64,000 nt of DNA from Cohnella rhizosphaerae. GTDB lineage: Bacteria; Bacillota; Bacilli; Paenibacillales; Paenibacillaceae. The notes beneath the pieces are model-generated. The model was not told the origin of the DNA. It saw only the letters and a program-made list of their open reading frames with translations, and made no database searches. A program made the translations under genes and the position numbers. The stretch covers positions 62,001 to 126,000 of the forward strand of contig NZ_JAPDIA010000009.1 in NCBI RefSeq assembly GCF_029525575.1. The letters run 5' to 3'. Below, piece after piece: positions 43,808-55,528 of the stretch. Each line of letters opens with the position of its first letter. Within the stretch, counting starts at the first letter, position 1.

Positions 43808-46208
43808 TTGGAACGCACGGCTATGCCGCAGCAGCGCAGTCAAGCGGAGCCGCGTCCTGCACAAGCCAGGGACGCCTCCCGCAGCGGAACGGCCCCGCAG
43901 ACCGCCGCGTCCGCGCCGCCCGGGGCAGCCTCGTTCGGATCGCAGGCGCAAGCGCTGCTGAAGCTTCAACAGCAAGGCGGCAACCGGGCCGTCATGCAGA
44001 TGCTGCGCGCCAAGGGCGCGGTCCCGGCGGCTTCGGCTCCCCCGATTCAGCGCATGCGCATCGTCAAGGACGCGGTTTATCGGGAAGCGCAGGAGACGGA
44101 TGCGGCCAAAGACGTGGTCGATACCGAGAGACTGAGCGCGCTCGAACGGCACTCCCTCATTTTGGAGATGACCCTCGAAGGCAATCTGGCGCTGCTCCAG
44201 CGCATCCAGCGGGAATGGGACAAGGGCGAGCTTGACGGCGAGGTGGACTTGGAAGAGCTGTTCGAGCTTGGGGGGAGGGATCGCGGAGCTGCAGAAGAAG
44301 AAGCCCGAGGAGCTTGAAGCGTCCGACCGCGACAGGATGAAGGAGATTGCCGTCAAGCTGGCGTCCGCGCGGAAGTTCGTCGAACAAAATACGGCGCATC
44401 CGTCCGTGCAGGTGTACAAAGATGTCGTCATCTCGCTTTCCCGGGAGCTTGCTAAAGCCGAAGGCCAAAGCTCCGGTTCGAGATCCGGGTCGGACGCCGG
44501 CTCGGATTCGGGAGAGGCGCCGCAGCAGGCGCCCGACCATCTGAACCTGGACGTCGGTCCCGACGAACGCCGCCATTATCGGGAGGATCTGAAGAAGATG
44601 GGCACCTGGGCGGGAGAAGCGGAAGCCGAGTCGCTCGCCGATCATCTCCGGGTCAGGGCCCAGGTATACGTCATCGTCGCAGGGGTATTTCACCGCGTCA
44701 ATCAAGTCGGCGCCAATCACACGCCCGTCGGCGAGCTGGCTCTGGTGCATCTGGGCAACCACTACGAGGTGGTGGACGGCGTGGCGGACGGGATGGAGGT
44801 CGGCCGTCAGCGCAGGTGGCTGAAGACGAGCAAGACGGGCGATTGCCTGTTCGAATCGATGCTGCTGATCCGCCACAACGGCAAGCCGCTCGACGAGGAC
44901 AAGAAGCAGCGGGCGATCCTGAAGCTTCGCCAGCGAACGGCCGACAATCTGTCGGACGACGCCATCGACGAGACGATTCACGAGATGCTCGTCTATGGCG
45001 ACACGGCCGGCACCGGCGAACATACCTCCAAGCTGGTCGAGGAGCGGCGCGGCGATGCCGCGTCGAAGCGAGAGGCGGACAAGGAGAAGCGCAGTCGGGA
45101 CGATGAAAATGAGAGGCGCGTCGCGAGGGTCGACGCCAAGTTCTTGCAGGACAGGCTCGATACGCTTCAGACGCTCGAAGGGCTGTCCGCCTTCGGGTTC
45201 GACAAGGCGATCGCGGCTTATCTGAAGGAGCGCGGCCAGGACCCGAAGTCGAAGCAGACGTTGGCCGAGCTTCGCAAGCTTAACGACCTGTTCCGGGAAG
45301 CAGACTTCGCGTTCAAAGCGCAGAAGAAACGCGCGGCGTATGAATATCAGCCTTTTGAAAAAGAGGAAGAAGAAAGCTGGACCGGCGAGCTGGACAGGCC
45401 GGAGGATGCGGAGGAGCAGCTTGCGCTGGAGCGCAAGGCGCGCGAGCGTACGCTGAACCGCCGGGACATCAAAAAAACCGCGTCGCCGAACAACGCGAAT
45501 CAGACGCTGATCGTTCTGCGGGGCGAGGAGGGCGAGTTCGTCCTCGACAAGCTTGGCCAATTGGTCCCCCGGTACTCGCGCCGCAATATCTCGCAGGCGA
45601 ATCTCGACGAGCTGAACGGCAAGCACGGGGAAGAGAAGGGGATGTACCCGTCGCGCATGAGTCCGGTGGAGGACGCGGACATCAGCCAGGTCGCGAGCGG
45701 CACCGGCGGCAATAAGATCCGCAAGGAGAGCGACGAGATGCACCATGTCCAGGGACACAAGCCTTCCGACTACTTGTCGGTCACGGCCCAGAACGAGGAT
45801 GCGGTCAATCCGAAGGGCAAGAAGTTCGATGCGGCGGCTACGGTCGAGGTCGATCTGTCCTATATCGATCCGGCGAACCTGTCGGCCTTGTACACCTCGC
45901 AGGGCATGCGCTACTTCCTGCTCGACGGCATGCTCGCGGGCGACAAGGGAGAGACGATCGATCTGGCCATCCGCGAACAGTCCAAAGTCCCGCCCGACAA
46001 ATCGCACGAGAAGGATGAGCGCAAGGCCGGAGGCAAGAAGAAAAAAGACAAGAAAGACAAAGACAAAGCGAAGCCCTCCTCCAATCAGCTCGCGCTCGAC
46101 CACGATCAGCTGTCGGCCAAGGAGTGGCAGGCGCTGCTCGACGTCATCCGCACCAAGGAAGTGCTGATCGAAGACATGATCCCTCATGATGCGGTCCGGA
46201 AGCTGTAG
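43808..46208 (+). CDS. Circularly permuted OTU-like cysteine protease effector with eCIS/DUF4157-type leader (one +1 shift)
   Basis: 799 aa after correction; TTG 43808 is preceded by AAAGGAGGG. No signal peptide. Residues 1-80 are Ala/Pro/Gln-rich and include LLKLQQQGGNRAVMQML and PPIQRM, like the N-termini of DUF4157 and contractile-injection-system cargo. A helical part follows to about 240. Residues 257-325 match the second half of an OTU protease (GTWAGEAEAESLADHL, then LALVHLGNHYEVV with His318). The first half comes after it: TGDCLFESM with Cys346 and Asp345. The order His-before-Cys implies circular permutation. The C-terminal 300 residues include MHHVQGHKPSDYLSVT and EVLIEDMIPHDAV, unassigned. 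G6 44270-44275 should be G5. No adjacent immunity or injection genes. Confidence 0.72.
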
Positions 46209-46285
46209 CGCCGAACGGGATCGAAGCGTTCGCGCGATCAAACTGGCTTCCGTCAGTTATAGCTTCATAGCCGTAGGCCGATGAG

Positions 46286-46330
46286 CCAGCCGTCGTTTCT
46301 TCCCAGGGGAGGAGCGGCGGCTGGTTTATT
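46286..46330 (+). terminator. Long terminator hairpin after the OTU-like gene
   Basis: A 19-bp stem, CCAGCCGTCGTTTCTTCCC (46286-46304) with GGGGAGGAGCGGCGGCTGG (46306-46324), fully paired when four wobble pairs are allowed, followed by TTTATTTAA. Confidence 0.8.
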
Positions 46331-46337
46331 TAAAATC

Positions 46338-46465
46338 GACAAGTAACGCTGTACAGCGCCTCTTCGGCCCGGAGTGCGCCACAGTCCCGACAGGTAACGG
46401 TGTACAGCGCCTCTTCGGCCCGGAATACGCCACAGTCCCGACAAGTAACGGTGTACAGCGCCTTA
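46338..46465. repeat. 51-bp tandem repeat, 2.5 copies
   Basis: Unit 46338-46388, second copy 46389-46439, partial copy 46440-46465; copies differ at a few bases. Each begins GACAAGTAACGSTGTACAGC. The period is 17 codons, so several frames read as repeats, which explains a minus-strand open frame at 46326-46580 that I do not accept as a gene. Confidence 0.9.
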
Positions 46466-46554
46466 CGCCCCCTCCCGCATCATCGCGCGAGGCGAGAAAG
46501 GGGATAACGCTGGATAACGCAGGCTTTTCTGCCGATTGGACGAGCCGAGGCGAA

Positions 46555-46581
46555 AATGCCTGCCAATCCTTTGCAGGCATT
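46555..46581. repeat. Perfect 9-bp inverted repeat
   Basis: AATGCCTGC (46555-46563) and GCAGGCATT (46573-46581) with a 9-nt loop. No T tract follows, so it is a hairpin of unknown role rather than a classic terminator. Confidence 0.6.
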
Positions 46582-47022
46582 CATAGGTTATCCCTAGCGC
46601 AGGCAGATTGCGGACAGGAGCGGCGGCGTCCGATCGCTCCCGCTGGCTTCACTTACTAACCTGACGGCGGCAATAGGCGGGAAGGTAAGCGCAAGATGCA
46701 AACGAGAACTGCGGGAACAGCCGGACACAAGCCGAGCAAAGATACCGGACTCAGGTGACGCTATTTCATAAAAACCGATGCAATTGCGATCATTTCGGAC
46801 TGGAGAGTCGTTATTCACCCGGATCGAGGCTAAAAAAAGGTCTCCAATCCTGCAATAAAGGCTCCTGGGTCCGCGAGCGGGCCGAAAAGCGCATTAGGAA
46901 CAAAAATAAGGCCTCCTCAGTCCGTACGCTGCGCGCGCTATTGCGTAAACAAAGGCGCAGGCGGCTTTTTCAATCAAGTCAAACGGCCGCGTGTCGACGC
47001 ACCCGGGACGAATATGACGCGA
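46582..47022. other. Long intergenic spacer without recognisable genes
   Basis: Open frames here are short and lack ribosome binding sites. Lower G+C than the flanking genes in 46740-46980. I see no RNA gene. Confidence 0.5.
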
Positions 47023-47056
47023 GTTGTCATAGGGGGTGACAACATTGGGTGACAAT
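47023..47056 (+). promoter_or_regulatory. TGACAA repeat cluster, possible operator upstream of the Rhs gene
   Basis: GTTGTCA (47023-47029) faces TGACAAC (47037-47043), and GGGTGACAA occurs again at 47048-47056. A TATACT box at 47110-47115 lies 54 bp downstream, with a weak TTACGC 18 bp before it. Arrangement suggests regulator binding upstream of the promoter. Confidence 0.4.
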
Positions 47057-47148
47057 TCCAGTGACCCGTCTAGTCGGATGGATGCTTACGCGCGGGTCGA
47101 AGCGGCCGCTATACTATGTCAAACAGTAGGGGTGAGGAGGCTTGGAAA

Positions 47149-50100
47149 ATGTACAGAAAGCTGATCAAACGGTGGACGCCGCTGCTTCTGGCAGCGGCGC
47201 TTGCCGTGCAGCCGCTCGTTCCGGCGGGCGCCCTGGAGACCGCGTCCGCGGCCGGGCCGGAGAGCGAGGGGAACGCCGCTGGGCCGGGGAGCATGGAGAG
47301 CGCAGGCGGCGCTGCGCGGTGGACCGACCGTTTGCCCGCGTGGGCTTTAGCTGAAGCTGCGGAGCTGGCGGACGCGGGCATCCTGAGCGGCTATGAAGAC
47401 GGAACCTTCCGGCCGGACCGGGCCGTGACTAGGGCGGAGTTCACCGCGATGATGAACCGACTGATGGCCAAGCTGCCGAAGGACGGGCTGGTCGAAGGCG
47501 ATCCGACGCGGGAAGCGTTTTTTACGGATATTAACGATGAATGGTATGCGGAGGACGTGAAAAAGGCGGCGCAGCTGGGGCTGGTACAGGGAGATGCGAC
47601 CGGCGCTTTCCGGCCGCAGGCGCTCTTGAACCGCCAGGAGACGGCCGTCATGCTGGCACGGTTGACGGGCCGGAAGGCGGAACGAGCGGTCGAATTCACC
47701 GACAGCGGCCGGATTCCGGCCTGGGCGGCTCCGGCGATCTCGGCTCTTCATGAGGCCGGCATTGTTCAAGGCTATGAGGACGGCGCATTCCGCGGCGAGA
47801 AGAGCCTGACCCGCGCAGAAGCGGCGGTGGCGCTTCATCGTGCCTGGAAACTGCTGAAAGGGCCGGACAAGGCGGCTCCGCTGACGGTTGCGGTCAAGTC
47901 GGACGAAGGGCAGCCGCTGGCCCATGCGCTCGTTCGCGTTCACGCGAAGGGCAAGCGGGCTCAGCTCGCCGCGGGGCGGACGGATGCGCAAGGCAAATTT
48001 GTGCTGCCTGGAGCGTGGGAGAGCGGGTCGTACGATATCTATGCGACGGGCGACGGCGTCGCCGGCTTCCGCAGCGTGGATTGGATGCCCGGTACGACAG
48101 CTTACGACCTGGTCGCAAGCAAGGTGGCCGTGCTGGAAGGCAGGCTGACGGGAGAAGACGGCAAGCCGGCGGGCGGCATCGTGCTGGCGTTTACGACGAA
48201 CCCGACTTATTATGCGATCACGAAGGCCGACGGTTCCTTCACCGCGTATGTCGAGCCGGAGCGCGTATACCGATTGTCTTATATCGCGGACGAAAGCATC
48301 CGTGCGGCGGCTGCGAAGGCGGGGACGACCGAGCCGGAGCTGCTGCAGACCGAGCAGGCAAAGCAGGCGCTGGCCTTGCTGGACGGCGAGGCGGCGAAGT
48401 CGGACAACTGCAAATGCGTCCGTACGGACGCGCCGGAAACCTACACGGCCCCCAAGGCGGGAGCCAGGCTGGAGCTGGGCATGCTTCGCCTGGACGGCGG
48501 CGCGCCTAACTCGGGCGGCGGTGGCGGAGGCGGCACGCAAACGCCGGACGTGACGCCGCCCGCGGTGCCGGGCGGCGTGCGGACGGAGGCCGGGGACGGG
48601 AAAGTCGTGCTGACCTGGGATCCGAGCGCGGAGGACGATCTGGCCGGTTACCGAATTTACTGGCGCGTGGCCGAAGAAGCGGCCTGGAGCAAGATCGACA
48701 AGCCCGGACGCGAGAGCGGACATACGATTACCGGACTGACGAACGGCACGACGTACGATTTTGCCGTGAGTGCCTACGATGCGAGCGGCAACGAGTCGGC
48801 CAAATCCGAGACGAGGCGCGAGACGCCGCGGGACGATCAGACGCCGGACCGGGAGCCTCCGGCCGTGCCGAGCGGGCTGAAGGCGGAGCCGGGCGTTCGT
48901 AAAATCGAGCTGAGCTGGACGGCCAACACGGAGACGGATCTGGACAGCTATCGGATCTACAGCCGCGTGGAAGGAAGCCAGACCTGGAGCGGAGGCGTCG
49001 ATGTCGGTCTGGAGACGACGTATACGGTGCTCGACGTCTGGCACGACCGGACGTACGAGTTCGCCATTGCGGCGTACGATACGAGCGGCAATATCTCCGC
49101 GATGTCGGCGGCCGTCAGCGCGACGCCGCTTGGCGAGGAGCAGCCGGACACGACGCCGCCGGCCGTGCCCGCCGGGCTGACCGCCGTCGCGGGAGAGGGC
49201 AAGGCCGCGTTGCACTGGACGGCGAATACAGAGGACGATCTCGCCGGCTACCGGGTTTACGTCCGCGCGGCAGGGGCCGGCTCGTGGGGCGCGGCGCTGG
49301 AAGCCGGTAAAAGCGCCTCCTACACGGCGACCGGCCTGACGGGCGGCATCGCCTATGAGCTGGCCGTATCGGCCTACGACAAGAGCGGCAACGAGTCGGC
49401 CAAGTCCGGCGCGGTGCAGGCGACGCCGACCGGCGGCGGAGGCAATCTGCCGCCCGATCCGGGCAGCGTAGCCTCGGAGCTGCCGGCCTCGGGCCAGGCG
49501 AGCTTCCAGGAGATGACGGACTTCCTGTATACGGGACCGAATCCGATCCAGACGGGCGTGCAGCCTGGCGCGATCGAGGCGGAGCGCGCAGGCGTGCTGC
49601 GAGGGCGCGTGCTGGACACGGCCCAGGCGCCGGTCGGCGGCGCGCGCATCACGGTGCTGGATCATCCGGAATGGGGGCAGACGCTGAGCCGGGCGGACGG
49701 GATGTTCGACCTGGCCGTGAACGGCGACGGCATCTGGACGCTGCAATACGAGAAGGACGGGTATATGACCGTGCAGCGGAAAAAGCAGGCGACGCCGGGA
49801 GACTACGAGCATCTGGAAGATGTCGTGCTGACGGCGTACGACAGCAAGGTGACGCAGGTGCAGCTGGAGGACAGCACGGAGCTCCAGGCAGCGCAGGGTA
49901 CGCCGGTAACGGATGAGGACGGAACCCGTCAGTCGACGGTGCTGTTCCCGGCGGGGACGACGGCGACGATGAGGCTGCCGGACGGGACCGAGCAGCCGCT
50001 GCCGAGCATCGGCTTCCGCTCGACGGAGTATACGGCCGGGCCGGAGGGGCCGAAGGCGATGCCGGGCGAGCTGCCGCCGTACGTGGCATATACGTATGCG

Positions 50101-53100
50101 GTGGAGCTGTCGGCGGACGAAGCGGTGCAGGCGGGAGCGACGGAGGTGACCTTTGACCGGGAGGTGTACCATTACCTGGACAACTTCATCGGCTTCCCGG
50201 TCGGGGAAGCGGTGCCGAATGCATACTATGACCGGGAGAAAGGGCGATGGATCGCGGCGCCGAACGGCAAGGTGATCGAGATCGTCTCGGTCGCCGGCGG
50301 CCTGGCCGGGATCGATGCGGACGGAGACGGAACGGCGGACGGCGATGAGCAGCTGGCGAAGCTGGGCATGACGGAGGAGGAGCGGCGCAAGCTCGCGGAG
50401 TTGTACGAACCGGGGAAAACGCTGTGGCGGGTGCCGATCACGCATTTCACGCCCTATGACCACAACTGGCCGTACGGTCCTCCGGGAGACGCCGAATCGC
50501 CGCCGGATCGGGAGCCCTGGGAGAAGCGGAAGAAGGAAGACGATCCGTGCAAAAAGAAGGGCTCGATCATCGGCTGCCAGAATCAGACGCTCGGGCAGCA
50601 GATTCCGATCGCGGGAACGCCGTACATGCTGAACTACATGAGCGAGCGGGAGGAAGGCTACAAGGCGAAGTCGACGCTGGAAATTCCGGTGAGCGACGGC
50701 AAGCCGCTGCCGGCTTCGCTGCGGCGGATGAACGTGAGCATCCAGATCGGCGGCAAGCTGTATCGGGCGAGCTTCGCCCCGGCTCCGAACAAGACGTATA
50801 CGTTCGAGTGGGACGGCAAGGACGCTTACGGCCGCGAGCTGACTGGCTCTCATCCTTACACGGTCCGCGTCGATTATGTGTACAAGGCTCAGTATTATCC
50901 GTCAAACGGCGAATTCGAGCGCAGCTTCGGCCGGATCTCGGCCGCTCCATCCACCGTATACGGGCAGATGAGAGACACCTCCGAGGTCAGCGTAGGCCAG
51001 GAATGGCGCGGCGCGCTGGAGAGCCCTCGCAATCCGTACGCGGACGCCGGCGTCGCAGGCTGGAGCCTTGATCCGCATCATATTTACGATGACGGCTCGA
51101 AGAGACTGCTGCTGGGAGACGGCACGACGCAGACCAAAACCAGGTCGCTACGCGGCGAAGTGGATTTCTCGTTCGAAGGATATACGATCGATTACGGTAC
51201 GATGACGACCGGCATGGACGGGTGGATCTATTATTCCGCGGTCGACTTCTTCAAGCGGAGCAGAGCGATTTTAGGTCTCGATCCGAGAGGTAAAGTCGTA
51301 AAGGCGGCGGAGGTTCCGCTGTCCAACGGGAGCGTCATCGCGGTTGACGCGCAAGGGACGATCTATAGCTACGATACCGACAAAAACCAGCTGCTTCGCA
51401 AAACGAAGAGACAGTCCGATTGGGAGGTTATCGCAGGCACGGGCAGAAGAGGCCCTACAACGCCGCTGCCTGATGGGGCGGAGGCCACGAGCGTAGCGTT
51501 GGCAGGCATCGCCGAGTTGGCTGCAAGTCCGGACGGTTCCGTCTACTTCACGTCTTACCCGTTTCGGCCGGGCGACCAGAACCTGGTTCCGTACCGCACC
51601 ACCTTGTATAAGATCGGTCCGGACGGCATCCTTCAGACGCTTGGAGATCATATGGCCAAAGGCAAGGACGGCGGTCCCGGCGACAAGGCGGGGATCGGCG
51701 CGGTGGAGCAGATCCGGATGGGCAGCGACGGCTCTCTTTATATGACCGATACGACCGGGGGGACGATATATCCCGACAGCCGCGCCTTCACGCGGATCCG
51801 CAAGCTAAGCCCGGACGGCACCTTGTCCCGGGTGGCGGGCGTACTGCTCGATGAGCCTGGGAGCAGGCCGGCCGCTCATGGCATGAAAGCGACGGAAGCC
51901 GAGTTTTTCTTCCTTTCGAGTTACTATGCCGGCGGACTAAGCAGGCTTTTCCTGGACGCGCAGGACCGGCTTTATTTCAGAGCCGGAGGCAGGGACGTTT
52001 ACCGTGTCGCGCAGGACGGACTTCTGGAGAAGCTGGAGACGCCGTCATGGGTCATGGACCAGGCGACGCAGAAGTTTAACCTGACGGCGGTTACCGCCGA
52101 CGGCGGACGTATCGTCGCAACGGAAAGTGATCGGGTCCGCTATTTTCTGGTGAAAGAGGCGGAGGGCCTGCTTGAGACGCCCGACGAAGGCGGACAGGTC
52201 GTCTATCAGTTCGAGGCCGGGGACCGAACGCATGCCGAGACGACGGACGCCTTGACGGGTGCTGTATTGACCACGCTCGGTTATGACGAGGAAGGCCGTC
52301 TGGTACGAATTACCGACCGGAGCGGCAACGAGATGTCGATCGAACGCGACGACGCCGGCAAGCCGGTGGCGATTATCGGAGCGGGCGGACAGCGGACGGA
52401 GCTGGCGACGGATGAGCAAGGCCGTCTGGTTGCGGTGACAAGTCCGGCCGGAGAAACGTATCGGATGACGTACGACGCCGGCGGATTGCTGCAAACCTTC
52501 GTCGATCCGCTGGAGCGGACCAGCAGCTACGCTTATGACGAAGACGGACTGCTGATTCGCGCCGAGAACGGGGCGGGAGGCGTGCAGACGCTGAGCCGCG
52601 CGGATACGGACGACGGGACGACCGTCACCTTTACCGATGCGGAGGGCCGTGCGACCGTGTACGAGACGAAGCGGATCGAAGGCGGCGTGCAGCGGACGAC
52701 GACCGGTCCGGACGGCACGCGTCTGGTCGCTGCGGTACGGCCGGGCAGCGAACGGATCGAGCTTCCGGACGGAAGCGTCATGACGAAGACGATGACGGGC
52801 GATCCGCGCTGGGACATGGATGTCCCGGTCATGAAGGAAGCGACGCTGACGCAGCCTGACGGGAAGAAGGCGATCTTCAACGAATCCCGCGCGGTGGAGT
52901 GGAATGAGGACGGCAGCTTGAAATCGTTGACGCATACGAACAAAACGGGGACTTCCGTAACCGAGTCGAAGTACGAAGCGGCGACGCGGCAATTGACCGA
53001 GACGGGGCCTGACGGGCTGAAGCAGGTTTTCGCCTACGATGAATACGGCCGGGTCGTACAGGTGGAATGGCCAGGACAGCAGCTTGCGCCGATCGTATAC

Positions 53101-55268
53101 ACGTACGACGAGAAAGGACGGCTGGCCCAGTCCGCGCAAGGGGAACAGCTCGCCAAGTACACGTACGACGAACGGAATCGGCTCACCGCATTGACGGATG
53201 CGGCCGGCCGGACAAGGTCGTTCGCGTATGACGAAGCCGACCGGTTGATCTCCTCGACGACGCCGGGCGGCAAAGTATACGGCAGCTCGTACGACGAGCT
53301 GGGGCAGTTGACCGGTCTGACGATGCCGGACGGCACGACTTACCGGCAAAGCTACAATGAACTGGGCCAGTTTGACGGATTTGCGTCCGCGGAAGGGCCG
53401 GATTGGATCAGCCTGGCGCATGGCGACGGCGGCAAATTGGCGCGGTCGACGCTGCGCGGCGGCCGTCAGATCGACTATGTCTACGATACAGCAGGCGGCA
53501 AGCGGATTACCGGCATGAACGATGCGGATATCCTGCGCACGTTCGAATATGCGGACAATACAGACCGGGCGAAAAAGCTGGAAAGCGTCGGTCAAATCCC
53601 CGGATCGCTGCCGCAAACCAACGAGTTCGCGTATGTCGGCGATCTGGTGAGCAAGCAGACGATCACGGGCAAGGCAAAAGGCGTTTACGATTACTCGTAC
53701 GACGTATTGGCCAATCTGACCAAGATCCAGACTTCCGTGACCAGAACGGTCTATGGCGTGTCGCAGACCTCTAACATGACAACCGATATGCGCAGGGATG
53801 ACATGGGCCGGCTTGTCAAGTACGGACCGTTCACGTTCGACCGAACCGGCCCGAACGGCAGCGTAGCGGGGATGAACGACGGCAAGCTGCAGGTGACGCA
53901 GACCTACGACGAGCTGGGCCGGCAGAAGGAGCGCATCTATACGCTGGCTGGCAGGGAAGTCTACCGCATCGCGCCTGAATACGATTTGAGCGGCAACATC
54001 ACGCGCTTGACGGTGACGACGCCGGAAGGCACGGAAGCGACCGTCTATACGTTCGATCTGGACGGGCAGTTGACGAATGCGCGGCGCAGCGGTCCGGAAG
54101 GCGCGACGACGGAGACGTATGAATACGATGCGAACAAAAACCGGATCGTCCGCGAAGTAACGGGTTCGGAACGGATGGCAAGCAGCTACGGCTCGCATGA
54201 CGTTCTGACGGCTGTGGGCGGCACGGCGTACAGCTTCGACGAAGACGGCTATCTTCGCCAGCGCGGCGCGGACACGTTCAAATACGGCGCCCGCGGGGAG
54301 CTGTTGACAGCGTCGGTAAGCGGCATAACTTACAGTTATGCGTACGACGCGCTGGGCAGACAAACGTACCGCGAGGATGGCGCCGGGCATTCGACCCAGT
54401 ATTTTTACGGAGACCCGACCTCGCTGCAACTGGTGACGAGCACGGTGAACGAAAACGGGGAGCTGACGAATTACCTGTACGACGGAGACGGCCTGCTGCT
54501 CGGACTGGAGCGGAACAACGTCCGATATTATGTGATTACCGATGGCGTAGGGACGCCGCAGCAGGTGCTGGACGGCCAGGGGGAAGGTCGTCAAGCGGCT
54601 GAAATACGACAGCTATGGCGGCTTGCTGTCGGATTCGAATCCGGGCTTCGCGCTGGCGATCGGATATGCGGGCGGACTGGAGGACCGGGGGGACGGGACT
54701 GGCGAGGTTCGGCGCGCGGGACCTGGATACGCTGTCGGGCCGGTGGACGGCGCGCGATCCGATTCTGTTCGAGAGCGGCCAGGCGAATCTGTATGCCTAC
54801 GTCAACAACAATCCGGTGCAGTACCGCGATCCGTGCGGAACCATGTGCATCGGAGCTACCGCCTATGACGGAATCGGCGGGGGCGGGCGCGTCTGTATTA
54901 CGGATGAAGGCTTTTCCTCCTGCCTGGAGGCAGGCTTTGGCGTAGGGGGCGGACTGGATATTGCGCCGCTCGAGGGCTTGACCTCGGACGGGTTGTCGGT
55001 CGAAGCGACCGCCAAAATCGTCAAAGGCCCGCTGGCCCTGACGGTCGGCGTCAAGCTGAAGGATCGATGGGAAGGCGGATGTCTGGAGGTCGAGCCGATC
55101 GGAAAATTCGAAGCGGGGCCGTTCAAGACCGATCTGTTCCATCCGTTAGAGAAGTTTTCGGTAAAAGGAAAGGAAGAGAATCTGGGCAAAAATATTCTCG
55201 ATCTTTTCACGCCGAGTAAACCCGAGCTGGCCCTGAAGGCCAAAGGCTGCAAGTCTTTTAAGTGGTAA
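47149..55268 (+). CDS. Giant cell-surface YD-repeat (Rhs) protein with SLH, FN3 and NHL-type domains (two +1 shifts near the end)
   Basis: 2705 aa after correction; ATG 47149 has GAGGAGG 8 nt upstream. Signal peptide MYRKLIKRWTPLLLAAALAV. Three SLH domains (residues 64-237; AGILSGYEDGTFRPDRAVTR) would bind cell-wall polymer. Carboxypeptidase-regulatory-like repeats flank three FN3 domains (467-760). About 1374-1650 is an NHL-like propeller (ASPDGSVYFTSY, GSDGSLYMTD). YD repeats (YDEEGRLVRITDRSGN type) run from 1700 to 2450, then the Rhs core GLARFGARDLDTLSGRWTAR-DP. A 140-residue C-terminal domain after DPCG is Cys- and Gly-rich and unassigned. Extra Gs: G5 54579-54583 and G6 54687-54692. No immunity gene follows. 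Confidence 0.9.
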
Positions 55269-55306
55269 GCCGGTTCAATTGCAACATGCCGGCTTTGCCG
55301 GCGCGG

Positions 55307-55346
55307 AGCCGCTTCTCTTCCCTGAATGGGAGGAGGAGCGGCTTTT
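55307..55346 (+). terminator. Terminator after the Rhs gene
   Basis: AGCCGCTTCTCTTCCC (55307-55322) pairs with GGGAGGAGGAGCGGCT (55328-55343) using wobble pairs, followed by TTTTCGTTTCG. Confidence 0.8.
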
Positions 55347-55410
55347 CGTTTCGTTTCATGCAGGGGCTTCGGCCGAGGAAGGTCATCGATTTGAACTTTC
55401 AAATATAAAA

Positions 55411-55455
55411 AAAAGTATATTTATTTGTTTTATTTTTTGATAAAGTATATTATAC
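55411..55455 (+). promoter_or_regulatory. Promoter region with two AGTATAT-type operator half-sites upstream of GH78
   Basis: AAAAGTATATTTA (55411-55423) and TAAAGTATATTATAC (55441-55455) resemble the palindrome at the repressor gene (57994). TTGTTT at 55425-55430 and TATTAT at 55448-55453 are 17 bp apart and could be the promoter; the second operator overlaps the -10. Confidence 0.5.
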
Positions 55456-55528
55456 AAAGAATGAAAGAATACTTTTATTCGCCATAAACGAAAGAACAAT
55501 TATTCAAATCAAGTGCGGGGAGAAGAGC

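Noticed and set aside
46326..46580. 84-codon minus-strand open frame with 17-residue repeats
   Set aside because: It merely translates the 51-bp tandem repeat; no ribosome binding site, and other frames are equally open.
46338..47056. CRISPR-like repetition
   Set aside because: The 51-bp copies are directly adjacent with no spacers, and the TGACAA motifs are too short and few.
47116..47148. ATG at 47116 as start of the Rhs gene
   Set aside because: It has no ribosome binding site and would place charged residues before the signal peptide; ATG 47149 has GAGGAGG at good spacing.
47347..50853. 1168-codon minus-strand open frame
   Set aside because: Shadow of the Rhs gene in a high-GC sequence; Arg/His-rich composition and no start signal.
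52045..54594. 849-codon minus-strand open frame
   Set aside because: Also an antisense shadow of the YD-repeat region.
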